Positions 25,691 through 33,490 of a stretch of DNA of 64,000 bases are shown here, piece after piece. The position numbers were made by a program, and so were the translations under genes. The notes under the pieces are model-generated. The model ran no database searches and was not told the origin of the DNA. It saw nothing but the letters and a program-made list of their open reading frames with translations. The first letter of the stretch is position 1, and each line of letters starts with the position of its first letter. The stretch is from Streptomyces sp. R33 (GTDB taxonomy: Bacteria > Actinomycetota > Actinomycetes > Streptomycetales > Streptomycetaceae): assembly GCF_041200175.1 (NCBI RefSeq), contig NZ_CP165727.1, forward strand, positions 5,335,501 through 5,399,500. The letters are read 5' to 3'.

Positions 25691-27997
25691 GTGGCCGCGC
25701 AGAATGCCGCTGTCGACAGCACGGCGGATTCCGTCCGCGATCGGGAGATCGCGGTCGAGCAGACGCATCTGGACCAGGTGTACCGCCGCCTCGAGGAGAA
25801 AATCGACGAGGCCGAGTTCCTGATGAACGACGCGGCCAAGCGCGGTCAGGTCGGCACGCCCGGCGCGCTCGCCGAGCGCGACGCGCAGGTCTTCCGGGCA
25901 GGTATCCACCTGAACCGGCTGAACAACGAGTTCGAGGACTTCCTCTTCGGGCGGATCGATCTCGTCCTCGGCAAGGACGGGGAGCGCGGGCCCGACGGCG
26001 CGTACACCTCCGTCCAGCCCGCCGACGACGCGATCCGCGAGGACCTCACCGCCGACATCGCCGAGACGCTCCACATCGGGCGCATCGGCGTGCTCGACGC
26101 CGACTACGCGCCGCTGGTCATCGACTGGCGCGCGCCGGCCGCCGCGCCGTTCTACCGCTCCACGCCCAAGGACCCCGGCCGGGTCGTGCGGCGCCGCGTC
26201 ATCCGCTCCAAGGGCCGCAAGGTGCTCGGCGTCGAGGACGACCTGATGCGCCCCGAGATCACCGCGTTCCTCGACGGCCGGGAGCTGCCCGCCATCGGCG
26301 ACGGCGCCCTGATGGCCGCGCTCGGGCGGGCCCGTACGCACTCGATGCGGGACATCGTCTCCTCCATCCAGGCCGAGCAGGACATGGTGATCCGGGCCCC
26401 CGCCGCCTCGGTCGCCGAGGTCGCGGGCGGGCCGGGCACCGGCAAGACCGCCGTCGCCCTGCACCGCGCCGCCTACCTGCTCTACCAGGACCGGCGCCGC
26501 TACTCTGGCGGCATCCTGATCGTCTCGCCGACCCCGCTGCTCGTCGCGTACACCGAGGGCGTGCTGCCCTCCCTCGGCGAGGAGGGCCAGGTCGCCATCC
26601 GGGCGCTCGGCTCGCTGGTCGACGGCGCGGAGGCGACGACGTACGACGAACCGGCCGTGGCCCGCATCAAGGGCTCCTCCCGCATGCGCAAGGTGCTCCA
26701 CAAGGCCGTACGGGGCGCACTGGAACTCGGGGACGCGCCCGAGCGGCTGCGCGTCGTGGCCTTCGGGCGGCGCCAGGAGCTGGAGGCCGACGAGCTGAAC
26801 CGGATCCGGCAGAACGTGCTCAGCGGCACCGCGCCGGTGAACCTGCTGCGCCCGCGCGCCCGCAAGCTGCTCCTCGACGCCCTGTACGCGCGCTCGGGCG
26901 GGGCCGGCCGGCACAGCGATCCCGAACTCGCCGCCGAGCTGCGCTCCGCGTTCGACGAGGACATCTCCACCGAGGACGCGTTCATCGACTTCCTCAACGC
27001 CTGGTGGCCCGAGCTGACCCCGCGCGGGGTGCTGGCCGCGATGGCTGACGAGCGCCGGCTCGGCCGCTGGTCGAGGCGGGTCCTGAACCCGCGCGAGACC
27101 CGCCAGCTGGCGCGTTCGCTGCGCCGGGTGGGCCCGGACGGCAAGGGCCCGCTGTCGGTGCACGACGTGGCGCTGCTGGACGAGCTCCAGCTGCTGCTCG
27201 GCGCGCCGGCCCGGCCCAGGCGCAAGCGGCAGCTCGACCCGCTGGACCAGCTCAGCGGGCTGGAGGAGCTGATGCCGACCCGCGAGGAGACCCAGTGGGA
27301 GCGGGCGGAGCGGATCGCGGCGGAGCGCACCGAGTACGCGCACGTGATCGTCGACGAGGCGCAGGACCTGACGCCGATGCAGTGGCGGATGGTGGGCCGC
27401 CGCGGCCGGCACGGCACCTGGACGGTGGTCGGCGACCCGGCGCAGTCCTCGTGGACGGACCCGGACGAGGCGGCGGCCGCGCGGGACGAGGCCCTGGGGT
27501 CCCGGCCGCGCCGGCGGTTCACCCTGACCGTGAACTACCGCAACCCGGCGGAGGTCGCGGAGGTCGCGGCCCGGGTGCTGCGGCTGGCGATGCCGGGCAT
27601 GGAGCCGCCGACGGCGGTCCGCTCCACGGGCCTGGAGCCCCGCTTCACGGCTGCCGGGGCCGATCTGGGCGCGGCGGTCCGGGAGGAGACCCGGCGGCTG
27701 CTGGAGCAGGTGGACGGCACGGTCGGCGTGGTGGTGGCCATGGACCGGCGCGCGGAGGCCGCGGGCTGGCTGGCGGACCTGGGGGAGCGGGCGGTGGCGC
27801 TCGGCAGCCTCGAGGCGAAGGGCCTGGAGTACGACGCCACGGTGGTCGTCTCCCCTGCGGAGATCGGGGACGAGTCCCCGGCGGGCCTGCGCGTCCTGTA
27901 CGTGGCCCTGACCCGCGCGACGCAGCAGCTGACGGTGGTCTCGACGGGCCGCGACGAGCCCGACGAGGCGGGCGTCCCCGCGCTGCTGAGGCCGTAG
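25691..27997 (+). CDS. helD: HelD-like RNA polymerase-recycling ATPase (UvrD-like helicase fold)
   Basis: 768 residues. An N-terminal coiled-coil arm (about 15-95) that in HelD enters the secondary channel of RNA polymerase precedes the SF1 helicase core: Walker A GGPGTGKTA at 246-254, Walker B VIVDEAQDLTPMQW, motif III VVGDPAQSSW, and motif VI LYVALTRATQQL. The protein dislodges RNA polymerase from nucleic acid and from rifamycins in some species (HelR). No rifamycin-associated element is seen upstream, so I call it a general HelD. GTG start with GAAGGGGG 5 nt upstream. A structured RNA gene lies downstream. Confidence 0.9.
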   Translation: MAAQNAAVDSTADSVRDREIAVEQTHLDQVYRRLEEKIDEAEFLMNDAAKRGQVGTPGALAERDAQVFRAGIHLNRLNNEFEDFLFGRIDLVLGKDGERGPDGAYTSVQPADDAIREDLTADIAETLHIGRIGVLDADYAPLVIDWRAPAAAPFYRSTPKDPGRVVRRRVIRSKGRKVLGVEDDLMRPEITAFLDGRELPAIGDGALMAALGRARTHSMRDIVSSIQAEQDMVIRAPAASVAEVAGGPGTGKTAVALHRAAYLLYQDRRRYSGGILIVSPTPLLVAYTEGVLPSLGEEGQVAIRALGSLVDGAEATTYDEPAVARIKGSSRMRKVLHKAVRGALELGDAPERLRVVAFGRRQELEADELNRIRQNVLSGTAPVNLLRPRARKLLLDALYARSGGAGRHSDPELAAELRSAFDEDISTEDAFIDFLNAWWPELTPRGVLAAMADERRLGRWSRRVLNPRETRQLARSLRRVGPDGKGPLSVHDVALLDELQLLLGAPARPRRKRQLDPLDQLSGLEELMPTREETQWERAERIAAERTEYAHVIVDEAQDLTPMQWRMVGRRGRHGTWTVVGDPAQSSWTDPDEAAAARDEALGSRPRRRFTLTVNYRNPAEVAEVAARVLRLAMPGMEPPTAVRSTGLEPRFTAAGADLGAAVREETRRLLEQVDGTVGVVVAMDRRAEAAGWLADLGERAVALGSLEAKGLEYDATVVVSPAEIGDESPAGLRVLYVALTRATQQLTVVSTGRDEPDEAGVPALLRP

Positions 27998-28074
27998 TCC
28001 TGCCGAACCCGCCCCGTACGACCGGATGGCTCGCAGCCAACGGCGTGGTCGGGCGAGGTCAAGCCCCTGGAGGG

Positions 28075-28096
28075 GGATCGCTTCCGGCGATCCTTT
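28075..28096 (+). terminator. Hairpin after helD
   Basis: GGATCGC / GCGATCC stem with loop TTCCG followed by TTTG, 78 nt after the helD stop, next to a second small palindrome CCCCTGGAGGGG. Probably the helD terminator; it overlaps the promoter region of the downstream RNA. Confidence 0.5.
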
Positions 28097-28110
28097 GTTA
28101 GCCTGGGTAC

Positions 28111-28252
28111 GGCACCGACTCGATCCAAGCCCCCGGGCCCAACCTTCGTCGCTTAGAGCGACCACTTGCCGCGAGGCGAGCATGGCGGGTCGGTGTCATA
28201 GACGTTCACACAGGTCCGCGCCCCTCGGTCACCGAGGGGCGCGGACCTTTTT
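28111..28252 (+). ncRNA. Structured small RNA candidate between helD and the malic enzyme gene
   Basis: A -10 box TAGCCT (28099-28104) predicts transcription start at about 28111. From exactly there, GGCACCGACTC (28111-28121) pairs with 28187-28197 (GGGTCGGTGTC) in an 11-bp closing helix with G-U pairs. Inside are two perfect hairpins: GTCGCT-TAG-AGCGAC (28148-28162) and CTTGCC-GCGA-GGCGAG (28165-28180), the latter with a GNRA tetraloop. A T-tailed terminator ends it at 28252. No good reading frame fills the region. It could be an independent sRNA of about 142 nt or a riboswitch/attenuator leader of the malic enzyme gene, whose start is 188 nt further on. I do not recognise the family. Confidence 0.65.
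28212..28252 (+). terminator. Strong intrinsic terminator of the small RNA
   Basis: Perfect 18-bp stem (AGGTCCGCGCCCCTCGGT, arms 28212-28229 and 28231-28248) followed by TTTTT. The best intrinsic terminator in the window. Confidence 0.9.
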
Positions 28253-28440
28253 CGTACGCGGCTACGCTTCCCCGCATCCCGACAATCTCGTATGGTGGAA
28301 GTGTCTTTCCGAAATTTGTAGCTGGTTACCTTGTACTGGCTGGTAGGTGGGACGATCGGACAACAGGTCCTGCCGCACCCGGCGTGCAGCGGGACCCTGT
28401 GCGTACAGAAGAACCAGGGACAGAACAGAGGAACACGGCC

Positions 28441-29844
28441 ATGGCAACGGCGCCCAGCGTCTCGTACTCGATGACGGTCCGCCTGGAAGTGCCCGCGAGC
28501 GGAACCGCGGTCTCCCAGCTCACCACCGCCGTGGAGTCTTCCGGCGGATCGGTCACCGGCCTCGACGTGACCGCCTCCGGTCACGAGAAGCTCCGTATCG
28601 ACGTCACCATCGCCGCGACCTCCACCGCGCACGCCGACGAGATCGTCGGCAAGCTCCGGGGGATCGAGGGCGTCAGCCTCGGCAAGGTCTCCGACCGAAC
28701 CTTCCTGATGCACCTCGGCGGCAAGATCGAGATGGCGTCCAAGCACCCCATCCGCAACCGCGACGACCTCTCGATGATCTACACCCCCGGCGTCGCCCGC
28801 GTGTGCATGGCCATCGCCGAGAACCCCGAGGACGCGCGCCGCCTCACCATCAAGCGCAACTCCGTCGCAGTCGTGACGGACGGCTCCGCCGTCCTGGGCC
28901 TCGGCAACATCGGCCCCATGGCCGCACTGCCCGTCATGGAGGGCAAGGCGGCCCTCTTCAAGCGGTTCGCCGGCATCGACGCGTGGCCGATCTGCCTGGA
29001 CACCCAGGACACCGACGAGATCGTCTCCATCGTCAAGGCGATCGCCCCGGGCTTCGCCGGCATCAACCTCGAGGACATCTCCGCGCCGCGCTGCTTCGAG
29101 ATCGAGGCCCGCCTGCGCGAGGCCCTCGACATCCCCGTCTTCCACGACGACCAGCACGGCACCGCCATCGTCGTCCTCGCCGCCCTCACCAACGCACTTC
29201 GCGTGGTGGGCAAGGCAGTTGGCGACGTCAAGGTCGTCATGTCGGGCGCCGGCGCGGCCGGTACGGCCATCCTCAAGCTGCTCCTCGCGGCCGGCGTCAA
29301 GAACGTCGTCAGCGCCGACATCCACGGTGTCGTGCACGCGGACCGCCCCGACCTGGTCGACGCGGACGCCGACTCCCCGCTGCGCTGGATCGCCGACAAC
29401 ACCAACCCCGAGGGCTACACGGGCACTCTGAAGGAGGCCGTGGTCGGCGCGGACGTGTTCGTCGGCGTCTCGGCCCCCAACGTGCTGTCCGGCGAGGACG
29501 TTGCCGCCATGGCGGAAGGCGCGATCGTGTTCGCGCTCGCGAACCCGGACCCCGAGGTGGACCCGGCCGTCGCGCGCCAGACCGCCGCCGTCGTGGCCAC
29601 CGGCCGCTCCGACTTCCCGAACCAGATCAACAACGTGCTGGTCTTCCCGGGTGTCTTCCGCGGCCTTCTGGACGCCCAGTCCCGCACGGTGAACACGGAC
29701 ATGATGCTGGCCGCGGCGAGCGCGCTGGCGGACGTCGTCGGCGAGGACGAGCTGAACGCGAACTACATCATCCCGTCGGTCTTCAACGACAAGGTGGCCG
29801 GCGCGGTCGCCGGAGCCGTCCGCAAGGCCGCCTCGGCGACCTGA
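28441..29844 (+). CDS. NAD(P)-dependent malic enzyme with N-terminal ACT domain
   Basis: 467 residues; oxidative decarboxylation of malate to pyruvate. An ACT-type regulatory domain (about 8-88: SYSMTVRLEVPASGTAVSQL, LRIDVTIAAT) precedes the malic enzyme N-domain (SMIYTPGVARVC; GNIGPMAALPVMEGKAALFK with the catalytic Lys; HDDQHGTAIV metal site) and the Rossmann domain with VVMSGAGAAGTAIL near residue 265. The ACT domain suggests allosteric control by an amino acid. ATG start with GAGGAA upstream. The 190-bp region between the small-RNA terminator and this gene holds AT-rich promoter-like sequence (TATGGT at 28291). Confidence 0.93.
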   Translation: MATAPSVSYSMTVRLEVPASGTAVSQLTTAVESSGGSVTGLDVTASGHEKLRIDVTIAATSTAHADEIVGKLRGIEGVSLGKVSDRTFLMHLGGKIEMASKHPIRNRDDLSMIYTPGVARVCMAIAENPEDARRLTIKRNSVAVVTDGSAVLGLGNIGPMAALPVMEGKAALFKRFAGIDAWPICLDTQDTDEIVSIVKAIAPGFAGINLEDISAPRCFEIEARLREALDIPVFHDDQHGTAIVVLAALTNALRVVGKAVGDVKVVMSGAGAAGTAILKLLLAAGVKNVVSADIHGVVHADRPDLVDADADSPLRWIADNTNPEGYTGTLKEAVVGADVFVGVSAPNVLSGEDVAAMAEGAIVFALANPDPEVDPAVARQTAAVVATGRSDFPNQINNVLVFPGVFRGLLDAQSRTVNTDMMLAAASALADVVGEDELNANYIIPSVFNDKVAGAVAGAVRKAASAT

Positions 29845-29900
29845 CGCAGGGTCCGGTCGAAGCGGGTCCCGGCCAGGGCCCGACGGGCTCCGGCGCGGGG

Positions 29901-29928
29901 CGTGAGGGCCGCTGTGACGGCCCTCACG
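29901..29928 (+). terminator. Terminator after the malic enzyme gene
   Basis: 11-bp perfect stem (CGTGAGGGCCG / CGGCCCTCACG) with a 6-nt loop. The rest of the 390-bp gap before the HU gene contains another small hairpin (GGTCTGA-CGT-TCAGACC, about 30137-30153) and a possible HU promoter (TTGGCT at 30089, CAGGAT at 30114, 19-bp spacing), but no gene. Confidence 0.7.
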
Positions 29929-30236
29929 GCTTCCCGATCCCGGCGCGTCGCGAGATGCGGGCCCGCCGGGCCGCCTCTAGGGTTGCGGGGATGCCCGCGA
30001 GGTCCGCGGTCCGCATCCACCAAGTGCGGACGGAGCGTCACCGCGGCGTGACTGTGGCGCTTTTCGTGTGACCCTGGCGGGTGCCGGATTGGCTTTCCCG
30101 CCGCTGGTGGGGGCAGGATGCGTAACCGGGCGAGAGGGTCTGACGTTCAGACCCGGGTCCGGGGACTGTCCGAGGGCCCTGGCAGCATCGGCTTCGATCT
30201 CACGCCTCTAAGGCAAGTTGAACACGGGAGTACAAC

Positions 30237-30518
30237 ATGAACCGCAGTGAGCTGGTGGCCGCTCTGTCCGAGCGCGCCGAGGTGACCCGCAAGGACGCCG
30301 ACGCCGTTCTGGCCGCGCTCGCCGAGACCGTCGGCGAGATTGTCGCCAAGGGCGACGAGAAGGTCACCATCCCCGGCTTCCTGACCTTCGAGCGCACCCA
30401 CCGTGCCGCTCGCACCGCGCGCAACCCGCAGACCGGCGACCCCATCCAGATCCCGGCCGGGTTCAGCGTGAAGGTCTCCGCGGGCTCCAAGCTCAAGGAA
30501 GCCGCCAAGGGCAAGTAG
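30237..30518 (+). CDS. hup: HU-family nucleoid DNA-binding protein
   Basis: 93 residues, the short HU of Streptomyces without the Lys/Ala-rich tail of the second paralogue. Family features: NRSELVAALSERAEVTRKDA dimer helices and the beta-arm RTARNPQTGDPIQIPAG that inserts Pro into the DNA minor groove. GGGAG precedes the ATG. Lies between the malic enzyme and murA, as in other Streptomyces. Confidence 0.97.
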   Translation: MNRSELVAALSERAEVTRKDADAVLAALAETVGEIVAKGDEKVTIPGFLTFERTHRAARTARNPQTGDPIQIPAGFSVKVSAGSKLKEAAKGK

Positions 30519-30577
30519 TCCGCCCTTGTGCCGGGGGCCGCGCAGGCCCTCGGGACGGCAGCAGTACGCAGAGAAAC

Positions 30578-30617
30578 GCCGAAGGGCGGCCACCCGGGTG
30601 GGTGGCCGCCCTTCGGC
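30578..30617. terminator. Terminator between hup and convergent murA
   Basis: Perfect 18-bp stem (GCCGAAGGGCGGCCACCC and complement) with loop GGGT, 60 nt after the hup stop. Likely bidirectional. Confidence 0.85.
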
Positions 30618-30662
30618 CTGTCCAGGGCCCCTTGCAGGGCCTTGACGGGGCATCTGCGGGCC

Positions 30663-30726
30663 TCTGCAGGGCCGGCGGCGCGATCTGCAGAGCCGGCGGC
30701 GCGGATCCGCAGGGCCGGCGGCGCGA
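30663..30726. repeat. Three tandem copies of a 21-22 bp repeat
   Basis: TCTGCAGGGCCGGCGGCGCG, TCTGCAGAGCCGGCGGCGCG and TCCGCAGGGCCGGCGGCGCG follow each other just before the murA stop codon side of the intergenic region. Function unknown. Confidence 0.75.
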
Positions 30727-30780
30727 GGTGCGGGCGCCACCCTCGGGGGCGCCCGCCTCGAACTCGCCCGGCGAAACGCC

Positions 30781-32127
30781 TCAGACGAGGTCGCCGCCCG
30801 GGAGCTCGACCTTGGCTCCCAGCTCCACGAGCTTCTCCATGAAGTTCTCGTAGCCGCGGTTGATGAGGTCGATGCCGTGGACCCGCGAGGTGCCCTCGGC
30901 GGCCAGAGCCGCGATCAGGTACGAGAACCCGCCGCGCAGGTCGGGGATGACCAGGTCGGCGCCCTGCAGCTTCGTCGGGCCGGAGACGACCGCCGAGTGC
31001 AGGAAGTTGCGCTGGCCGAAGCGGCAGGCGCTGCCGCCCAGGCACTCCCGGTACAGCTGGATGTGTGCACCCATCTGGTTGAGGGCCGAGGTGAATCCCA
31101 GCCGGGACTCGTAGACCGTCTCGTGGACGATCGAGAGGCCCGCGGCCTGGGTCAGGGCCACCACCAGCGGCTGCTGCCAGTCGGTCTGGAAACCGGGGTG
31201 CACGTCCGTCTCGAGCGCGATCGCCTTGAGCGGGCCGCCCGGGTGCCAGAAGCGGATGCCCTCGTCGTCGATCTCGAACGCGCCGCCGACACGGCGGAAC
31301 GTGTTCAGGAAGGTCATCATCGAGCGCTGCTGCGCGCCGCGCACGTAGATGTTGCCGCCGGTCGCCAGCGCCGCGGAAGCCCAGGACGCGGCCTCCAGGC
31401 GGTCCGGGAGCGCCTTGTGGTTGTAGCCGCCGAGACGGTCCACACCGGTGATCCGGATGGTCCGGTCGGTGTCCATGGAGATGATGGCGCCCATCTTCTG
31501 CAGGACGCAGATGAGGTCCTCGATCTCCGGTTCCACCGCGGCGTTGCTGAGCTCGGTGACGCCCTCGGCCAGGACGGCCGTCAGCAGCACCTGTTCGGTC
31601 GAGCCGACCGAGGGGTAGGGCAGGCGGATCTTGCAGCCGCGGAGGCGCTGCGGGGCCTCCAGGTACTGGCCGCCCTCGCGCTTCTCGATGGTCGCGCCGA
31701 ACTGGCGGAGCACGTCGAAGTGGAAGTCGATCGGCCGGCCGCCGATGTCGCAGCCGCCGAGGCCCGGGATGAAGGCGTGGCCGAGACGGTGCAGCAGCGG
31801 GCCGCAGAACAGGATCGGGATGCGCGACGAGCCCGCGTGCGCGTCGATGTCCGCAACGTTCGCGCTCTCGACGTGCGTCGGGTCGAGCACCAGCTCGCCC
31901 GGCTCCTCGCCGGGGCGCACGGTCACCCCGTGCAGCTGGAGCAGCCCGCGCACGACCCGGACGTCGCGGATGTCGGGAACGTTGCGGAGCCGGCTGGGTC
32001 CGCTGCCGAGCAGAGCGGCGACCATGGCCTTGGGCACGAGGTTCTTCGCACCGCGGACACGGATCTCGCCCTCGAGCGGGGTACCGCCATGGACAAGTAG
32101 TACGTCGTCTCTGTCTGTGCCGGTCAT
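30781..32127 (-). CDS. murA: UDP-N-acetylglucosamine 1-carboxyvinyltransferase
   Basis: 448 residues. First committed step of peptidoglycan precursor synthesis: transfers enolpyruvate from PEP to UDP-GlcNAc in the cytoplasm. RGAKNLVPK carries the conserved Lys28/Asn, and the catalytic loop reads GLGGCDIGGRP with Cys126, so fosfomycin could alkylate it (mycobacterial MurA has Asp there). Start chosen at MTGTDRDDV, the family N-terminus; no strong ribosome binding site is seen. The upstream 288 bp separate it from the divergent yqgE. Confidence 0.96.
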   Translation of the reverse strand: MTGTDRDDVLLVHGGTPLEGEIRVRGAKNLVPKAMVAALLGSGPSRLRNVPDIRDVRVVRGLLQLHGVTVRPGEEPGELVLDPTHVESANVADIDAHAGSSRIPILFCGPLLHRLGHAFIPGLGGCDIGGRPIDFHFDVLRQFGATIEKREGGQYLEAPQRLRGCKIRLPYPSVGSTEQVLLTAVLAEGVTELSNAAVEPEIEDLICVLQKMGAIISMDTDRTIRITGVDRLGGYNHKALPDRLEAASWASAALATGGNIYVRGAQQRSMMTFLNTFRRVGGAFEIDDEGIRFWHPGGPLKAIALETDVHPGFQTDWQQPLVVALTQAAGLSIVHETVYESRLGFTSALNQMGAHIQLYRECLGGSACRFGQRNFLHSAVVSGPTKLQGADLVIPDLRGGFSYLIAALAAEGTSRVHGIDLINRGYENFMEKLVELGAKVELPGGDLV

Positions 32128-32415
32128 GAATCTCGCGTTCCGGAGAGGGGCTCCCCCGGCGAAGCCAGAGGAGGGTGGGCAGGGGGCCAGGGAAAAGGGT
32201 AAGGGGCACGACCCCCTTGTTCGTAAGGTCGACGCGGCCGTAGGACTGTCATGAATTAGCCACAACACCCTCAGTGCCCACCCCATGGCGGAGTGTCGCA
32301 TTCCGCCCGTACCGGCCCCGCGCGCTCCTTCCTGCTGCGGTGCGCCCTGAGCTGCGTTCGATCCGATGCCTCCGCCCGCTCCCCCTGAAAGGCGAATGTG
32401 CGAGATCATGTCGGC

Positions 32416-32976
32416 ATGACCGAGGTGTCCTCCCTCACAGGGCGGCTGCTCGTGGCCACCCCCGCCCTCGCGGATCCGAACTTCGACCGCGCGGTGGTGC
32501 TCCTGCTCGACCACGACGAACAGGGCTCGCTCGGCGTGGTCCTCAACCGGCCCACCCCCGTGGGCGTCGGCGACATCCTGCTGCCCTGGGCGACGCTGGC
32601 CGGCGATCCGGGGGTCGTCTTCCAGGGCGGCCCGGTGGGCCTGGACTCGGCCCTCGGGGTGGCGGTCATCCCGGGCGAGGAGGGGCCACTCGGATGGCGG
32701 CGCGTGTACGGGGCGATCGGCCTGGTCGACCTGGAGGCCCCGCCGGAGCTGCTGGCCGCGGCCCTCGGCTCGCTGCGGATCTTCGCCGGATACTCGGGCT
32801 GGGGCCCGGGCCAGCTGGAGGTCGAGCTCGGTGACGGCGCCTGGTACGTCGTCGAGTCGGAGCCGGGGGACGTGTCGTTCCCCGACCCGGAAAGGCTGTG
32901 GCGCGCGGTGCTGCGCCGCCAGCGCAGCGAGCTCGCGATGGTCGCCACCTATCCGGACGACCCGTCGCTCAACTGA
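32416..32976 (+). CDS. YqgE/AlgH family protein (UPF0301)
   Basis: 186 residues of the YqgE/AlgH family: GRLLVATPALADPNFDRAVV, the signature HDEQGSLGVVLNRPT and the C-terminal RIFAGYSGWGPGQLE. Function not established in any species with certainty. An in-frame upstream GTG exists, but the ATG gives the family N-terminus; GATCAT ends 6 nt before it, so the start may be leaderless. Head-to-head with murA. Confidence 0.93.
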   Translation: MTEVSSLTGRLLVATPALADPNFDRAVVLLLDHDEQGSLGVVLNRPTPVGVGDILLPWATLAGDPGVVFQGGPVGLDSALGVAVIPGEEGPLGWRRVYGAIGLVDLEAPPELLAAALGSLRIFAGYSGWGPGQLEVELGDGAWYVVESEPGDVSFPDPERLWRAVLRRQRSELAMVATYPDDPSLN

Positions 32977-32992
32977 CCCGCGGCGGGATCGG

Positions 32993-33005
32993 TACCCTGG
33001 CTTTT
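32993..33005 (+). promoter_or_regulatory. -10 box of the DUF3039 gene, leaderless
   Basis: TACCCT (32993-32998) ends 7 nt before the ATG, and no Shine-Dalgarno sequence is present. Confidence 0.5.
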
Positions 33006-33290
33006 ATGAGCACTCTTGAGCCCGAGCGCGGGACTGGTACGGGGACCCTCGTAGAGCCGACGCCGCAGGTGTCCCACGGCGACGGCGACCACGAGCGCTT
33101 CGCCCACTACGTCCAGAAGGACAAGATCATGGCGAGCGCCCTCGACGGGACCCCCGTCGTCGCGCTCTGCGGCAAGGTCTGGGTGCCGGGCCGGGACCCG
33201 AAGAAGTACCCGGTCTGCCCCATGTGCAAGGAGATCTACGAGTCGATGGGTCCCGGCGGGGACAAGGACAAGGGCGGCAAGGACAAGTAG
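33006..33290 (+). CDS. DUF3039 domain protein
   Basis: 94 residues. Conserved actinobacterial small protein: HYVQKDKIMASALDGTPVVA, followed by one Cys (ALCGKVWVPGRDP) and CPMCKEIY, which together can bind a metal ion. Lys/Gly/Asp-rich C-terminus (GGDKDKGGKDK). Function unknown. It is often near YqgE and murA in Streptomyces. Confidence 0.9.
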   Translation: MSTLEPERGTGTGTLVEPTPQVSHGDGDHERFAHYVQKDKIMASALDGTPVVALCGKVWVPGRDPKKYPVCPMCKEIYESMGPGGDKDKGGKDK

Positions 33291-33327
33291 TCCTCGAGCA
33301 GTCCTTCGCTCCAGCCCGGCAGGACCG

Positions 33328-33365
33328 AGGCCCCCGATGCGCCGGTGCGCGTCCGGGGGCCTTTG
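33328..33365 (+). terminator. Terminator after the DUF3039 gene
   Basis: AGGCCCCCG / CGGGGGCCT stem with a GCGC-rich inner hairpin, followed by TTTG. Confidence 0.7.
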
Positions 33366-33490
33366 CCGTCCCCGCGCCCTTTGCCGTGCCCGGGGCCAGG
33401 GCTAAGGTCGGCCGCAGCGCAGGCGCCACGCGCCATGCGAAACGCGCGTTGCGCATCGCGCAACGCCCGGACGGTGGAGGGGCCGAGGCC

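Noticed and set aside
28212..28252. Terminator belonging to helD
   Set aside because: It is 215 nt after the helD stop, and another hairpin lies between; it fits better as the end of the structured RNA.
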